This document shows positions 8,068 through 17,234 of a DNA stretch of 64,000 nt, piece after piece. Positions within the stretch are counted from its first letter, which is position 1. Each line of letters begins with the position of its first letter. Location: positions 186,001 through 250,000 of the forward strand of contig NZ_JAAOYM010000002.1 of assembly GCF_011761185.1 (NCBI RefSeq), given 5' to 3'. A program made the translations under genes and the position numbers. This DNA is from Saccharomonospora amisosensis (GTDB lineage Bacteria; Actinomycetota; Actinomycetes; Mycobacteriales; Pseudonocardiaceae). The notes under the pieces are model-generated. The model was not told the origin of the DNA, did not search any database, and worked only from the letters and a program-made list of their open reading frames with translations.

Positions 8068-9639
8068 CTAGCGCCTGCGAGGTGGGGGAGGCGACTGGCC
8101 GACGCGGCCGATCTCGCCCTCCCGTGCGACGCGGCGAGGAGTGGCACCGCCACTTCTGGGCGGCGGCTGGACCGGTCGCCGCCCACTCGGCTGCACCGAG
8201 GACGGCTGGCCTGGCTGTGCCGAGGGGGTTTGCGCTCGCGGCACGGAGCGTTGTGGTGGCGCGGGCGGGCGACGTTGCTCACGCTGCGGCTCACCCTGTT
8301 GCTGACCGGGCTGCCTGCGTACAGGTCGGCGTGGCCGCTGACCGGGTTGCTGGGCCTGCTGCCGGGGCGGGCGGCGAGGCGCGGGCTCGATCCTTGGCAG
8401 TTCGAGGGTGATCTCGTTGGCCAGCGCCTGTGCCGAACCTACATCCACGGATTCCGAGGACGACTTCGCGTCCTGCCCCTGCCCAGAGCGGTCCTTTGAC
8501 CGCGCGCCGAGACGCGAAAGTTTCCTCGCCAACGAGTGGCTGGGCCGCTCGACGAAGCGGTAACTCACCTCCACAACGGCGAAGGTGCACACGATGGTGA
8601 TGGGCAGTGCGATGGCGAACGGCACGGCGGGACGCAACAGCCCGAGCACAACGAACAGCACGAGGGCGTGCAGCAGGTACAGCGAGTAGCTGCGCTCGGA
8701 CAGTTCGGTCCAGATGCGCCGCTGCTTCAGCTTCGGCTCTGCGAACATGCCGAGCAAGAAGCATGCCACCGCGAAGGCCAGCGCCAGGTTGTAGGAGTCG
8801 TCGATGCGGCCGACGTCGATGATGTCGGCCAGCACGTAAAGCATCCACGCCAGCGCCCCGAAGACGCCGCCCACCCACAGCGGGATCCGTTTCGTCGTCA
8901 CCGCCCAGATCGTCTGCCCGATGATCATGATGGGCAGGTAGGAGACGTTCACGGCGAACAGCGAGTACGACTCGTTCAGCGCGCTCCTGCTCATCAGCAC
9001 CACGAACACGAACGTCAACTCGATCGCGATCGTCAGCCACACCGAGCGCCGCAGCACAGGCAACAGCACGAACAGAATGGCGTAGAACAGGACCTCGATG
9101 ATCATGGTCCAGGCCACGGGCATGAGCACCACCTGCGGGTAGAGCAGGTAGTTGACCAGCATCCAGTTCGTGAACATCGTCCACGGGGTCAGCTCCTGTG
9201 ACTGGCCCGTCGACTGCGGTTCCAGCTGCGCCCACAACGCCAGGGAGGTGAGCAGCAGCACGAAGCCGAGCGGAAGGTAGACCCGGATGAACCGGTTGAT
9301 CGCGAACCGGCGATGCCCCTGCCGCAGCGCGATCGGCGTCACCACGAACCCGCTGACGAGGAAGAAGAACGGAACCGAGAGCTGCCCGATGCCCTGCTTG
9401 GCCATGTGCATCGGTTCGCTGGTGAACGTCTCGATGAAGTCGATGACCGGCGCATGCTCACCCTTGGCACGCACCCACGGGCCGGGGATATGGGTGTAGA
9501 ACACCAGCAGCGCCGCGATGGACCTGCCGATGTCGATGAATGCGATCCGCGTCTTCTCCGGGGAGCCCGGGGAATCCGGCGTGGTCTGTACCCCCAGCCT
9601 GACCACCCCCTGATGCCTGCCGTGCCACCCTCGCGACAC
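8068..9639 (-). CDS. Membrane acyltransferase (acyltransferase_3 family) with Pro/Gln/Arg-rich C-terminal tail
   Basis: 523 residues from GTG 9639; a second GTG at 9606 is possible. Residues 30-370 show the family's ~10 helices, with the catalytic-type histidine segment FIDIGRSIAALLVFYTHIPGPW, then GQLSVPFFFLVSGFVVTPIALR and the conserved SYSLYLLHALVLFVVLG. Such proteins transfer acyl groups to extracytoplasmic sugars or lipids. Residues ~385-523 are low-complexity (repeated PRRPPRQQ, QREQRRPPAPPQR), predicted disordered and basic, which is unusual for the family. The neighbourhood of mannosyltransferase and glycosyltransferase genes supports a cell-envelope glycan role. Confidence 0.85.
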   Translation of the reverse strand: MSRGWHGRHQGVVRLGVQTTPDSPGSPEKTRIAFIDIGRSIAALLVFYTHIPGPWVRAKGEHAPVIDFIETFTSEPMHMAKQGIGQLSVPFFFLVSGFVVTPIALRQGHRRFAINRFIRVYLPLGFVLLLTSLALWAQLEPQSTGQSQELTPWTMFTNWMLVNYLLYPQVVLMPVAWTMIIEVLFYAILFVLLPVLRRSVWLTIAIELTFVFVVLMSRSALNESYSLFAVNVSYLPIMIIGQTIWAVTTKRIPLWVGGVFGALAWMLYVLADIIDVGRIDDSYNLALAFAVACFLLGMFAEPKLKQRRIWTELSERSYSLYLLHALVLFVVLGLLRPAVPFAIALPITIVCTFAVVEVSYRFVERPSHSLARKLSRLGARSKDRSGQGQDAKSSSESVDVGSAQALANEITLELPRIEPAPRRPPRQQAQQPGQRPRRPVRRQPGQQQGEPQREQRRPPAPPQRSVPRAQTPSAQPGQPSSVQPSGRRPVQPPPRSGGATPRRVAREGEIGRVGQSPPPPRRR

Positions 9640-9719
9640 ACCGTAAGTCGTTGGCAGAGTAGCGCTCGACGGCAGGTCGGCGAATCACAACCCGACAGAT
9701 CACCCCCAAACGTCACATA

Positions 9720-9742
9720 CCCGAGCCCCACCGCGGCTCGGG
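9720..9742 (+). promoter_or_regulatory. Hairpin in the acyltransferase/mannosyltransferase divergent region
   Basis: CCCGAGCC-N7-GGCTCGGG is a perfect 8-bp stem located 10 nt upstream of the predicted -10 of the mannosyltransferase. By position it is more likely an operator-type palindrome than a terminator, since both flanking genes are transcribed away from it. Confidence 0.4.
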
Positions 9743-9751
9743 CTGCACCCG

Positions 9752-9757
9752 TAGTCT
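9752..9757 (+). promoter_or_regulatory. Predicted -10 element (TAGTCT) for leaderless start at 9766
   Basis: TAGTCT fits TANNNT and ends 8 nt before the GTG at 9766; no Shine-Dalgarno is present. Confidence 0.45.
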
Positions 9758-9765
9758 GTGCGGAC

Positions 9766-10995
9766 GTGTCGACCAGTGAAAGCCCTGTCCTCGACGGGAG
9801 CCGGTTGCCCGTAGCTTCTCCGGTCGCACCGCACCCCGTCGTGGCCCGCGCCGCTCGCGTGCGCGCGTGGCTGGTTCAACGGCTGCGGCCGCCGCTGCGT
9901 GACGCGCTGCCCGCGCTGATGCTGTACTACTCGATCCAGGCGGTGGGGTTCGCCGTGCTCGCCGTCATGGCGAACCGCTCCGGCATCGGGTTGGCCGGAC
10001 TGCTCACCCAGCACGACGCCTCGTGGTACCTGCACATCGCTGGCAACGGGTACGACCAGGACGTGGTGCTTGACGCCGAAGGCAACCCGGCAGAGGTGAG
10101 CCTGGCGTTCTTCCCGCTGTATCCGGCGTTCGTCGCCGCGGTTTCCGCACTCGGTTTCGGCCCGGTACCGGCAGGGTTGCTGGTCACCTTGCTGGCAGGG
10201 GGAGCGGCCGCATGGGGACTCTTCGTGCTCGGCAGGGACCTGGTCGAGCGCAGGGCGGGCATCCTGTTCGCCGGGTTGTGGGCGATGGCGCCCGGCGCCG
10301 TGGTGCTGCACCTGGTCTACTCCGAGGCGCTTTTCGTCGCGCTTGCCGTGTGGACTCTGGTGGCGCTGCGGCGTCGGTGGTGGCTGACCGCCGCCGTGCT
10401 GACCGTGGCGGCAGGACTGACCCGGATCACCGCCGTGGCGCTCATCGCGGCCGTCTGCATCGCCGCCGTGGTGGCGCTGCTGCGACGTAACGGTGGGTGG
10501 CGAGCGGCGGCGGCACTACTGCTCGCGCCGCTGGGGTTGCTTGCCCATCTCGGGTACGTCGCGCTGCGCGCGGGCAGGGCGGACGCGTGGTTCTGGTTGC
10601 AGGGCCAGGCATGGCACGTGCGGTTCGATGCGGGAGCGTTCACCGTGCGGCGGCTGCGAGAGGCGTTGTTCCAGGGCGGCTCGGCGGGCTGGGTGCTGCT
10701 GGTCGCGCTTGTCGTGCTCGCCTCGCTGGTGTTGCTGCTGTGGTCGTACACGACGCGATTGCCGCTGACCGCGCACGTCTACACCACGCTCGTGGTGCTC
10801 ATGGCCCTGGGCTCAAGTGAGTTCTGGCAGAGCAGACCGAGGTTCCTGCTGCCCGCCGTGACACTGGTGTTTCCGGTTGCCGTGTTGCTGGCCCGACTGC
10901 CGAAGCGCGCGCTGCTGGTGTTGCTGCCGTCGGGAGCGCTCGTAGCGGGCTGGTTCGGGGCGTTCCTGCTCACCGTCGTGCCGATCAACCCGTGA
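9766..10995 (+). CDS. PIG-V-like membrane mannosyltransferase
   Basis: 409 residues from GTG 9766 (VSTSESPVLDGS). About ten hydrophobic helices. The first extracytoplasmic loop carries LTQHDASWYLHIAGNGYD, the D-x-x-W-Y-x-x-I-A-x-x-G-Y signature of actinobacterial relatives of the eukaryotic PIG-V mannosyltransferase. It is followed by SLAFFPLYPAFVA and LHLVYSEALFVALAVWTLV. These are GT-C fold enzymes that would use polyprenyl-phosphate sugars outside the membrane. A shorter homologue lies at 29714-30730. The promoter pattern suggests a leaderless transcript. Confidence 0.82.
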   Translation: MSTSESPVLDGSRLPVASPVAPHPVVARAARVRAWLVQRLRPPLRDALPALMLYYSIQAVGFAVLAVMANRSGIGLAGLLTQHDASWYLHIAGNGYDQDVVLDAEGNPAEVSLAFFPLYPAFVAAVSALGFGPVPAGLLVTLLAGGAAAWGLFVLGRDLVERRAGILFAGLWAMAPGAVVLHLVYSEALFVALAVWTLVALRRRWWLTAAVLTVAAGLTRITAVALIAAVCIAAVVALLRRNGGWRAAAALLLAPLGLLAHLGYVALRAGRADAWFWLQGQAWHVRFDAGAFTVRRLREALFQGGSAGWVLLVALVVLASLVLLLWSYTTRLPLTAHVYTTLVVLMALGSSEFWQSRPRFLLPAVTLVFPVAVLLARLPKRALLVLLPSGALVAGWFGAFLLTVVPINP

Positions 10996-11010
10996 CCGCC
11001 CAGGGCAGGG

Positions 11011-14000
11011 TCAGGACGGCCGCAACCACAACGTGACGAACGATCGCTCGTCGGCCACCGCCCTGCGGATCAGCGCCTCGTCCGGCTCGTCCTCCACGAC
11101 GCCGCCCTCGGCGAGCACCACGCTCGGCCGGTAACCGAACTTGCGGTACGACAGCAGCACCTGGGCGGGGTCGTCACCGAGTTCGGCGATCGCCTCGGGG
11201 CAGAACTCGCACAGCACGTCGGGACGGTCGCGTTCCAGCGTCTCCTGCAACCCCGCGAGTGCCCGATGGTCGCGACCCTGCAGGTCCACCTTCACAAGGC
11301 TGACCGGCTGGCGCATCACCTCGCCGTTGCCGTCGAGTCGCACGGCCGGCACCAGCGGACCACCACTGCCGTCCTGTGCCCGCACCCGGTGGTCACCGCT
11401 GTTGGCCGCGCCCGCGTGCACCAGTACCAGGCTGCCGTCGGTGTCCCATGCGGCCGCCTCGAGCACCGTCACGAGTGCGGCCTGGTGGGAGGGCAGGTTG
11501 GCCGCGATGTTGCGGCGCAGGTATCCCGCGTTCACCGGGTCGGCCTCCACCGCGACTACCTGCGTGACGTCCGGGCAGGAGCGCAGCAGCCGAAGCGTGT
11601 GGTAGCCGACATGGGCGCCGATGTCCAAGAACGCGCCCGGCCGCTTCGCCGCGAGCCGTGCCAGCAGCGCTGCCTCGCTCTCCTCCCACGAGCGGTGATG
11701 CCGAATCCAGGGCAGCATCACCTCGTCGACTGGCAGCAGCAGCATGCCCGCGTCACACACCACGACGTCCGCACCGGCGGGAACGGGCGCGTGCCGCAAC
11801 CTCGCCGCCTCGTGCAGCGCGCCGACGTCCCTGGTGAGGCGCTGGATGGCGTGCTCGTCGTTGTCCAACCTGCGGTCGCGGGCGCGGAACATCTCGTGGA
11901 TGGTGTGCTGGCGCGCGGCCACGTCGTCGGTGAGGTCGTCGAGGCGCTGCCGCAGCTCCCGCAGTTCCCGCTGCTGGCGTGGCGCCTGCTCGGCGAGTTG
12001 GTCGAGTTGCTCTTGCGTGACCGTGTAGCGCTTGGCGGTTGCGGCCGCGTCTTCACGGCCGCGGTCGAGCGCGCCCTCCAGCGCCTCGATCCGTTGCAGT
12101 AGCCGCGACATCGTGTCCTCGGCTCCCTCGAACAGGGTGCCGATCACCCTTCGCTGGTGCACGTCGTAGTGGTCGATCGCGCGCAGCACGGCCTTGCGCA
12201 CCGCGGGCGCCAGCGGGGTGCGGGAGGCGCTGCCCGGGTCGGGCTGCCACCGCAGTGCTTCCTTGGCGAGTTGCATCGGCGTCAGCGGGTGTTCCGGCGG
12301 TTGTTGCCGCCGCTGCGCCTCGCGACGGGCAAGCCAGGTTTCGTGGGCGCGGCTCAGCTCGGTACGCAGCCACTCCGCGGCCGCATCGACGGAACGTGTC
12401 TTGAGGATGTGCCGCCTTGCGGCAGCGCCCCGAGCGGAGGCGGCTCCTGGATCGTCGGCCACCTCACGCATGGCGGCGGCCGCCGCGTCCAGGTCGGGGT
12501 CGGCCCACAGCGCGTCGGCGTGGTAGGGGTAGCAACCCTCACCGACCCGCACCATGCGGTACGGGATCGGCCAGCCGGTGTGCCCGTCGAGAAACTCGGT
12601 GGTGCTGGAGTACGCCGTGCTGATCACCGGAAGGCCACGAGCCATCGCTTCGGCCACCGTGAGCCCGAAGCCCTCACTGCGATGCAACGAGACGTAGCAG
12701 TCGCTGCTGTCGTAAAGCTTCGACAACTCCTCGACGCTGAGGTAGCGCTCGATGAGCCTGATCCTGCCGTCACCGGCGACGGCAAGACGCAACCGCTCGG
12801 CGTCGTGCGGGTGCAGCTCCGCATTGATCGTCTTGATGACCAGGCGGACGTCGTCGCGGTCGCCGAAGGCGCGGCGGAACGCCTCGACCGTGCCCCACGG
12901 GTTCTTGCGTTGCGCGACGCTGTTGAAGTCGAACGCGAACAGGAAGGTGACCGGCTCACCCTCGCGCCTCGGCTTCCCGTGTGGTTCACCGGGATCGCGG
13001 ACCGGAACCGGAATGGTCTTGACCGGGATGTCGGTGTGTGCCTCGAACGCCGCGCGGCAGAAATCGCTGACGGTCCAGACCTCGTCGACCATCTGGAACG
13101 CCTCGTGCTGCCAGCTCGGGAAGTCCTCCAGCTCCCACGCCCACAGGCCGATCCGGTACCGGTTGTGCATCACCTGCGGATGGTTGGCCATCGCGACCCG
13201 CGTCTGGTCGGCGTTCACCGCGAGCACACTCACCCCGTACCGCGGCTCACCGGTGGTGGCGGGCTTCTCGAGCGCCGTGCGGTTGGAGACCGCGCGCTCC
13301 TCCAGCACGGACGCCACTTCGACACCCGCGTGCCGGATCGCGTCGTGCACGATCCTGCCCATCTCGCCGAGGCCGAGTTCGGCAGTGAGGTAGCCAAGCA
13401 GGTTGACGCCGAAGTCCTCGTCGGGTTCCTCCGGCGTCGGCGCGGCCACCGGCATCGCCCACCGGGGAAGCGCACCTTCGACGGGACCGGACGACTCGCA
13501 CCAGGAGCGAAACCCTGCCGAGTCGGCACCGGTCGGGTGCGGGAACGCGAGTTGGAGGTCGATGCGGGACTCCCACACCGCGAGCGCCAGCCGGTTCAGC
13601 CCGGCCGCCGCCTGGCCGTGGTCGGCGGGGGAGGCCAGCCATTCCCGTAGTGCGGCACCCCCGTCCTCGCCGAACGCGTGTGGCGGCAGCGGTTCGCCGT
13701 TGAGCTCGGCTGCGATCCAGCCGTCCCGGAACACCCGCCTGCACCCCGGTGGCAGCGGCGTCCCGTCGCCGAAGGTGGCGTAGCCGTAGGGCACCGCGTC
13801 CAGCGTCTCGGCGTAGCCCGCGGCTTTCAGTGCGGCCCCGTAGACGTCACACAGCCTGCGCAGCGCGGGCCGCTGCGACAGCAACACCCTCGGCTTGCGG
13901 GCGCAGTGGTAGGTCAGCAGCCACGGGCGCTCCGGGCGGTACCCGCTGAAGTGGAAGAACCGAAGCGGGCGGCCGCCGGCGGTGACGTTCCCGTCGCTGT

Positions 14001-14682
14001 CGCGGACGACCTCGCGTTCGTGCAGGTTCCAGTACGCGACGTTGAAGCCGGGGTCGGTGAGCACGGTGTGCCGGAACAGCGCGGGAACCTGGTCCACCCA
14101 CCGCTGGTCGGTGAACAGTTGCCGCTCCGGCGCCACGATGGCGTCGTGGCGCAGCCGGTCGGCCCAGAAGTCCAGAAAGCCTTCCGAACCCGGCCCCACA
14201 CCGACGAAGCCGAGGTTGAAGATGCCGGTCCCCATGATGACGGCGTCGTCGGGTTCCTTGCCGTCCCTTGGCAGCGGCGAGGTGAAGTGTGGCGTCAGCA
14301 CGATGGCGTGCTTGTCCGCCAGCTCGGCCACCTCCGGCATCGGTGCGAACACCTGGATGTCGGGGTCGAGGTAGACGGCGATCGGGTAGCTGCGGCGCAG
14401 TTCGCGAAGCAGATACGGCTTGACCGCCGTCGCCAGCTCGGTCACCGAGTAGGCGGTCGCCATACGCAGGTAGGTGTCGGTGTCGATGCCGAAAGAGGAA
14501 GGCTTCACGATGCGGTAGCCGTCGCCGGACTGGTCACCGGTTCCGTCGATGACGGCGACCACGAACTCGTGGTCGGGGTGGTGTGTCAGGTAGGAGCGGG
14601 CGAGTACCCGAGCCGCGGGCAGGTAGTTGCGCGCGACGATCGTGCAGGCGACGACTGGGGGCCGCGGTCGCTGCTCAGCCAT
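11011..14682 (-). CDS. Three-module fusion: nucleotide-sugar glycosyltransferase, GT4-type glycosyltransferase, coiled coil, FkbM-type methyltransferase
   Basis: 1223 residues starting MAEQRPRPPVVACTIVARNY. Module 1 (about 8-330) looks like a GT-A fold transferase; the metal-binding-type motif is YLDPDIQVF (D106-P-D108). Module 2 (about 440-800) is GT-B/GT4-like, beginning GVNLLGYLTAELGLGEMGR and containing LHRSEGFGLTVAEAMARGLPVIS with the E-x7-E-type donor site. Residues ~870-990 are charged and heptad-like (coiled coil). Module 3 (about 1035-1215) is an FkbM methyltransferase: AFLDIGAHVGYHTLRLL and VVAVEADPVNAGYLRRNIAANL (SAM site). The ATG overlaps the upstream stop by 8 nt. The likely product is a methylated surface glycan; acceptor unknown. 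Confidence 0.88.
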   Translation of the reverse strand: MAEQRPRPPVVACTIVARNYLPAARVLARSYLTHHPDHEFVVAVIDGTGDQSGDGYRIVKPSSFGIDTDTYLRMATAYSVTELATAVKPYLLRELRRSYPIAVYLDPDIQVFAPMPEVAELADKHAIVLTPHFTSPLPRDGKEPDDAVIMGTGIFNLGFVGVGPGSEGFLDFWADRLRHDAIVAPERQLFTDQRWVDQVPALFRHTVLTDPGFNVAYWNLHEREVVRDSDGNVTAGGRPLRFFHFSGYRPERPWLLTYHCARKPRVLLSQRPALRRLCDVYGAALKAAGYAETLDAVPYGYATFGDGTPLPPGCRRVFRDGWIAAELNGEPLPPHAFGEDGGAALREWLASPADHGQAAAGLNRLALAVWESRIDLQLAFPHPTGADSAGFRSWCESSGPVEGALPRWAMPVAAPTPEEPDEDFGVNLLGYLTAELGLGEMGRIVHDAIRHAGVEVASVLEERAVSNRTALEKPATTGEPRYGVSVLAVNADQTRVAMANHPQVMHNRYRIGLWAWELEDFPSWQHEAFQMVDEVWTVSDFCRAAFEAHTDIPVKTIPVPVRDPGEPHGKPRREGEPVTFLFAFDFNSVAQRKNPWGTVEAFRRAFGDRDDVRLVIKTINAELHPHDAERLRLAVAGDGRIRLIERYLSVEELSKLYDSSDCYVSLHRSEGFGLTVAEAMARGLPVISTAYSSTTEFLDGHTGWPIPYRMVRVGEGCYPYHADALWADPDLDAAAAAMREVADDPGAASARGAAARRHILKTRSVDAAAEWLRTELSRAHETWLARREAQRRQQPPEHPLTPMQLAKEALRWQPDPGSASRTPLAPAVRKAVLRAIDHYDVHQRRVIGTLFEGAEDTMSRLLQRIEALEGALDRGREDAAATAKRYTVTQEQLDQLAEQAPRQQRELRELRQRLDDLTDDVAARQHTIHEMFRARDRRLDNDEHAIQRLTRDVGALHEAARLRHAPVPAGADVVVCDAGMLLLPVDEVMLPWIRHHRSWEESEAALLARLAAKRPGAFLDIGAHVGYHTLRLLRSCPDVTQVVAVEADPVNAGYLRRNIAANLPSHQAALVTVLEAAAWDTDGSLVLVHAGAANSGDHRVRAQDGSGGPLVPAVRLDGNGEVMRQPVSLVKVDLQGRDHRALAGLQETLERDRPDVLCEFCPEAIAELGDDPAQVLLSYRKFGYRPSVVLAEGGVVEDEPDEALIRRAVADERSFVTLWLRPS

Positions 14683-15976
14683 CGGCCGACAGCGCCCGCG
14701 TCTGCGCGTCGAGTACCTCGTCGAAGTCGGCCCGTGCCGAGTCGAGACCCTGCTCGCTGCTGACCTCCACCCGCACCAGCACGTCGCCGGAGAGGTAGTG
14801 CGCGCGCCACTGCGAGCGCCCATCGCCGTTCGGCTCGTAACCGGTGACCGCCACGCCGCTCGGTACGTTCTCGGTGACCTCTTCGGCGCCGTTGTCCACC
14901 TGGATGTCGGCGAGGCTTCGCACCTCTTCCTCCGCGGCCGCGGTGTCGCCGACCTGCGTCAGTAGCACGAGCGCGATGTTGCCGTTGTCGAGATGGTGCA
15001 CGGCGAACCTGGTCTCACCCGGCGAGGTGCGCTCGTAGGCCTCCAGCTCGTCGGAGTTGAGGTAGCTCAGGTCCGGAACGTCGGAGAAGTCCCTGACGTC
15101 GCTGTGGTCCTCCGCCTTTCCAGGTACGTCGCCCACCGGCAGCGGATCGGGCTCGGCCTGTGACGAAGTCGGCTGCTGCTGACTCGTGGACTGTTCTTGC
15201 GGTGCCGCCTCGTTGTCGGGCTGGCCCCACAGCAGAAAGGCGCCGACCGCGATCCCGGCGAGCACTACCACAGCACCGACGATCGCGAAGATCTTGCCCT
15301 TGCCGCCTCCGCCGGAGCCCTCGTCGAAGCCCTCCGGGCCCTGCGCGGTCCACTGGGCCGAACCGGAGGGCGCCAACGGCGGGAACTCGCCGCCCCACGG
15401 CGGGCTCTGGTCCTGCTCAGGAGCGTTCCACGGCTGTTGTGGCTGTTGTGGCCCTTGCGGCCCTTGCGGCCCTTGCGGCTGCGGTGGTTGTGGCTGCTGG
15501 AAGCCGGCAGCGGGCGAGACCGGCTGCTGCTGGAAGCCGCCCGCGGGGGAGGCGGGGCCCGGCTGTTGGAAGCCCGCGGCAGGCGAGTACATCCCGTGCT
15601 GCTGTGGGGGCTGCTGGTACTGCGGCTGCTGATACTGCGGCTGCTGGGTCTGCCACTGCGGCACCGCCTGGGTGCGCTCCGAGGAGGAATCGGCGGGAGC
15701 ATTCACCGGAGAGATCACCTGGGTGGAGTCCGCGGTCGGCCCCGCGTCCTGCTGCTGCTCGCCCTGCTGCTGTGACTGTTGCCCCTGTTCTTGCTGCCCA
15801 CCCTGCGGGGGCTGTTGCGTGGGCTGCGCCTGCTCCTCGGGGCTCGCGGCCGGGTCCTCGCCCTGCGAGACGGCCGAGGACAGCACCTGATCACGGCGAA
15901 CGCGGTAGTCGTCCGCAGAGAGTCTGCCGGAAGCGAGTTCCTCGTCCAGCTTGCGCAACTCTTCCTGCCAGGACAC
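14675..15976 (-). CDS. Single-pass membrane protein with WQEELRKLD N-terminal module and Gln/Pro-rich linker
   Basis: 433 residues from GTG 15976. Residues 1-35 (MSWQEELRKLDEELASGRLS...) form a short helical module. Residues 40-210 are extremely Gln/Pro-rich with repeats such as YQQPQYQQPPQQ and SPAAGFQQP. A single TM helix (about 230-252, IFAIVGAVVVLAGIAVGAFLLWG) precedes an acidic exported domain of about 180 residues. The topology is cytoplasmic N-terminus, exported C-terminus. The gene at 16135-17151 has the same plan, and the glycosyltransferase fusion is translationally coupled downstream, pointing to an envelope role. I recognise no enzymatic motif. Confidence 0.75.
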   Translation of the reverse strand: MSWQEELRKLDEELASGRLSADDYRVRRDQVLSSAVSQGEDPAASPEEQAQPTQQPPQGGQQEQGQQSQQQGEQQQDAGPTADSTQVISPVNAPADSSSERTQAVPQWQTQQPQYQQPQYQQPPQQHGMYSPAAGFQQPGPASPAGGFQQQPVSPAAGFQQPQPPQPQGPQGPQGPQQPQQPWNAPEQDQSPPWGGEFPPLAPSGSAQWTAQGPEGFDEGSGGGGKGKIFAIVGAVVVLAGIAVGAFLLWGQPDNEAAPQEQSTSQQQPTSSQAEPDPLPVGDVPGKAEDHSDVRDFSDVPDLSYLNSDELEAYERTSPGETRFAVHHLDNGNIALVLLTQVGDTAAAEEEVRSLADIQVDNGAEEVTENVPSGVAVTGYEPNGDGRSQWRAHYLSGDVLVRVEVSSEQGLDSARADFDEVLDAQTRALSADG

Positions 15977-16134
15977 CCTGGAACCCCCTGATCACTTGGC
16001 GGTGCCTCGCGCGGCGCCCGCGTCCGGTGTGGGCTTGTGGACGTGCCACATTTTGCACGCTGGCGCTACCCTGTGGCGGCTCGGGTCGAATTGTTCGCGT
16101 ATCTCGATTGCCGTTCCCGCCACGCGAGCGGTTG

Positions 16135-17151
16135 TCAGGACCGAGGCAGAGCCCGCTCCACCACGGTCAACGTGTCACGAAGCCGCTGCCGCAACTCGCT
16201 GTCGGGGCTGTCGGCTGACTGGGAAACCCCGACACCGACCGCGCTGTCGCCGCTGACGTACCACACGACGTTCACCCTGCTCGCCGAGTCCGCCCTGCTG
16301 AGCACCGTTACCTCGGGCTCCTCGGACAGCGGCGAGGCTTCGAACCCCTCCGCCGTCACCGACAGGGTAAGCGCGTCCGCGAGTTCGCCCGCCTGCCGCG
16401 CCGACGGTGTTGGTACGACCAGCACGGTGTATCCGTCGGTGAGGTCGGGCCCCTCCGCGGAACTGCGGTAGACCACCTCCTCGGCCCCGCTGCGCCGCAT
16501 CGCGTCGGCTTGCGCGGCCGGGTAGAGGCCCAGCTCAACGCCCCTGCCGACGGACATCGTGGAGTTCTGCGGGCTCGGCCGCCCCGGCAGGGTCGGCAGC
16601 CGGTCCTCAAGCGAGGGCCGCGGCTGATCCGGCCCGCTGCCCGCCACGGCGTGGCCCCGCGTGGGTTCCTGCCCGACGACTCCGAACCACCAGGCGCCGC
16701 CGATCACCACGGCGAGCGAGATGAACGCGGCGAAGCCGATGAGTAGCCAGGTTCGCCGACCTCCAGCCCGCTGCGGTGGCGGACTCGGCAGTGCCCGTTG
16801 TGCCTGCTGTTTCACACTCGCGGCCGGGGCGGTCGGTACCTTGGTGATCGGCATCGTCAACTCGGCGGGCGTGGGCGGGGCCGCCTTGGGGTAGGGCATG
16901 GAATCGGTGGCCCGCTGGTCGGCCGGGCTGGGCGCCGTCGTCGGAACGTCGGTTTCGAGCAGGGCTGACGAGCCCGGTTTCCGCTCGGCCTGGGTGTGTT
17001 CCGTCGCGGCGGCCGTACCCGCCTTGGATGGCTCTGGGATGCCGGAGGCCTCCGCCAACACTTCCTCCCGCTGTTTTCGATGCTGCTCGACGGTGATGCC
17101 ACCCTGTGCCAGCTCGGCGTCGAGGCGGCGCAACTCTTCCTGCCAACCCAT
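16135..17151 (-). CDS. Single-pass membrane protein, paralogue in plan of the 14675-15976 product
   Basis: 338 residues starting MGWQEELRRLDAELAQGGIT; a frame extends to 17214, but this ATG aligns with the paralogue's start. The N-terminal module (1-45) is shared. A Pro/Ala/Thr-rich linker follows (45-150), then a TM helix (about 152-178, WLLIGFAAFISLAVVIGGAWWFGVV) and an exported domain of about 150 residues (YPAAQADAMRRSGAEEVVYRSS; ADALTLSVTAEGFEASP) that is not obviously similar to the paralogue's. Function unknown; the pair suggests a shared cytoplasmic partner for the WQEELRRLD module. Confidence 0.75.
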   Translation of the reverse strand: MGWQEELRRLDAELAQGGITVEQHRKQREEVLAEASGIPEPSKAGTAAATEHTQAERKPGSSALLETDVPTTAPSPADQRATDSMPYPKAAPPTPAELTMPITKVPTAPAASVKQQAQRALPSPPPQRAGGRRTWLLIGFAAFISLAVVIGGAWWFGVVGQEPTRGHAVAGSGPDQPRPSLEDRLPTLPGRPSPQNSTMSVGRGVELGLYPAAQADAMRRSGAEEVVYRSSAEGPDLTDGYTVLVVPTPSARQAGELADALTLSVTAEGFEASPLSEEPEVTVLSRADSASRVNVVWYVSGDSAVGVGVSQSADSPDSELRQRLRDTLTVVERALPRS

Positions 17152-17222
17152 CGCGGAAACCCCCTCGGCCAGTGCAGCGCGTACAGCGTATTGCGCGACC
17201 CGTCCCAGTGACATCAGTTCGC

Positions 17223-17228
17223 TAGAAT
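17223..17228 (+). promoter_or_regulatory. Predicted -10 element (TAGAAT) for leaderless msrA
   Basis: TAGAAT ends 6 nt before the ATG at 17235, with no Shine-Dalgarno between, which indicates a leaderless transcript. Confidence 0.55.
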
Positions 17229-17234
17229 CGCAGT

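Noticed and set aside
12157-13650. 497-codon open frame antisense to the glycosyltransferase fusion
   Set aside because: Composition (Arg/Val/His/Gly-rich, no domains) is that of a shadow frame in high-GC DNA; the minus-strand frame has clear GT4 and FkbM motifs.
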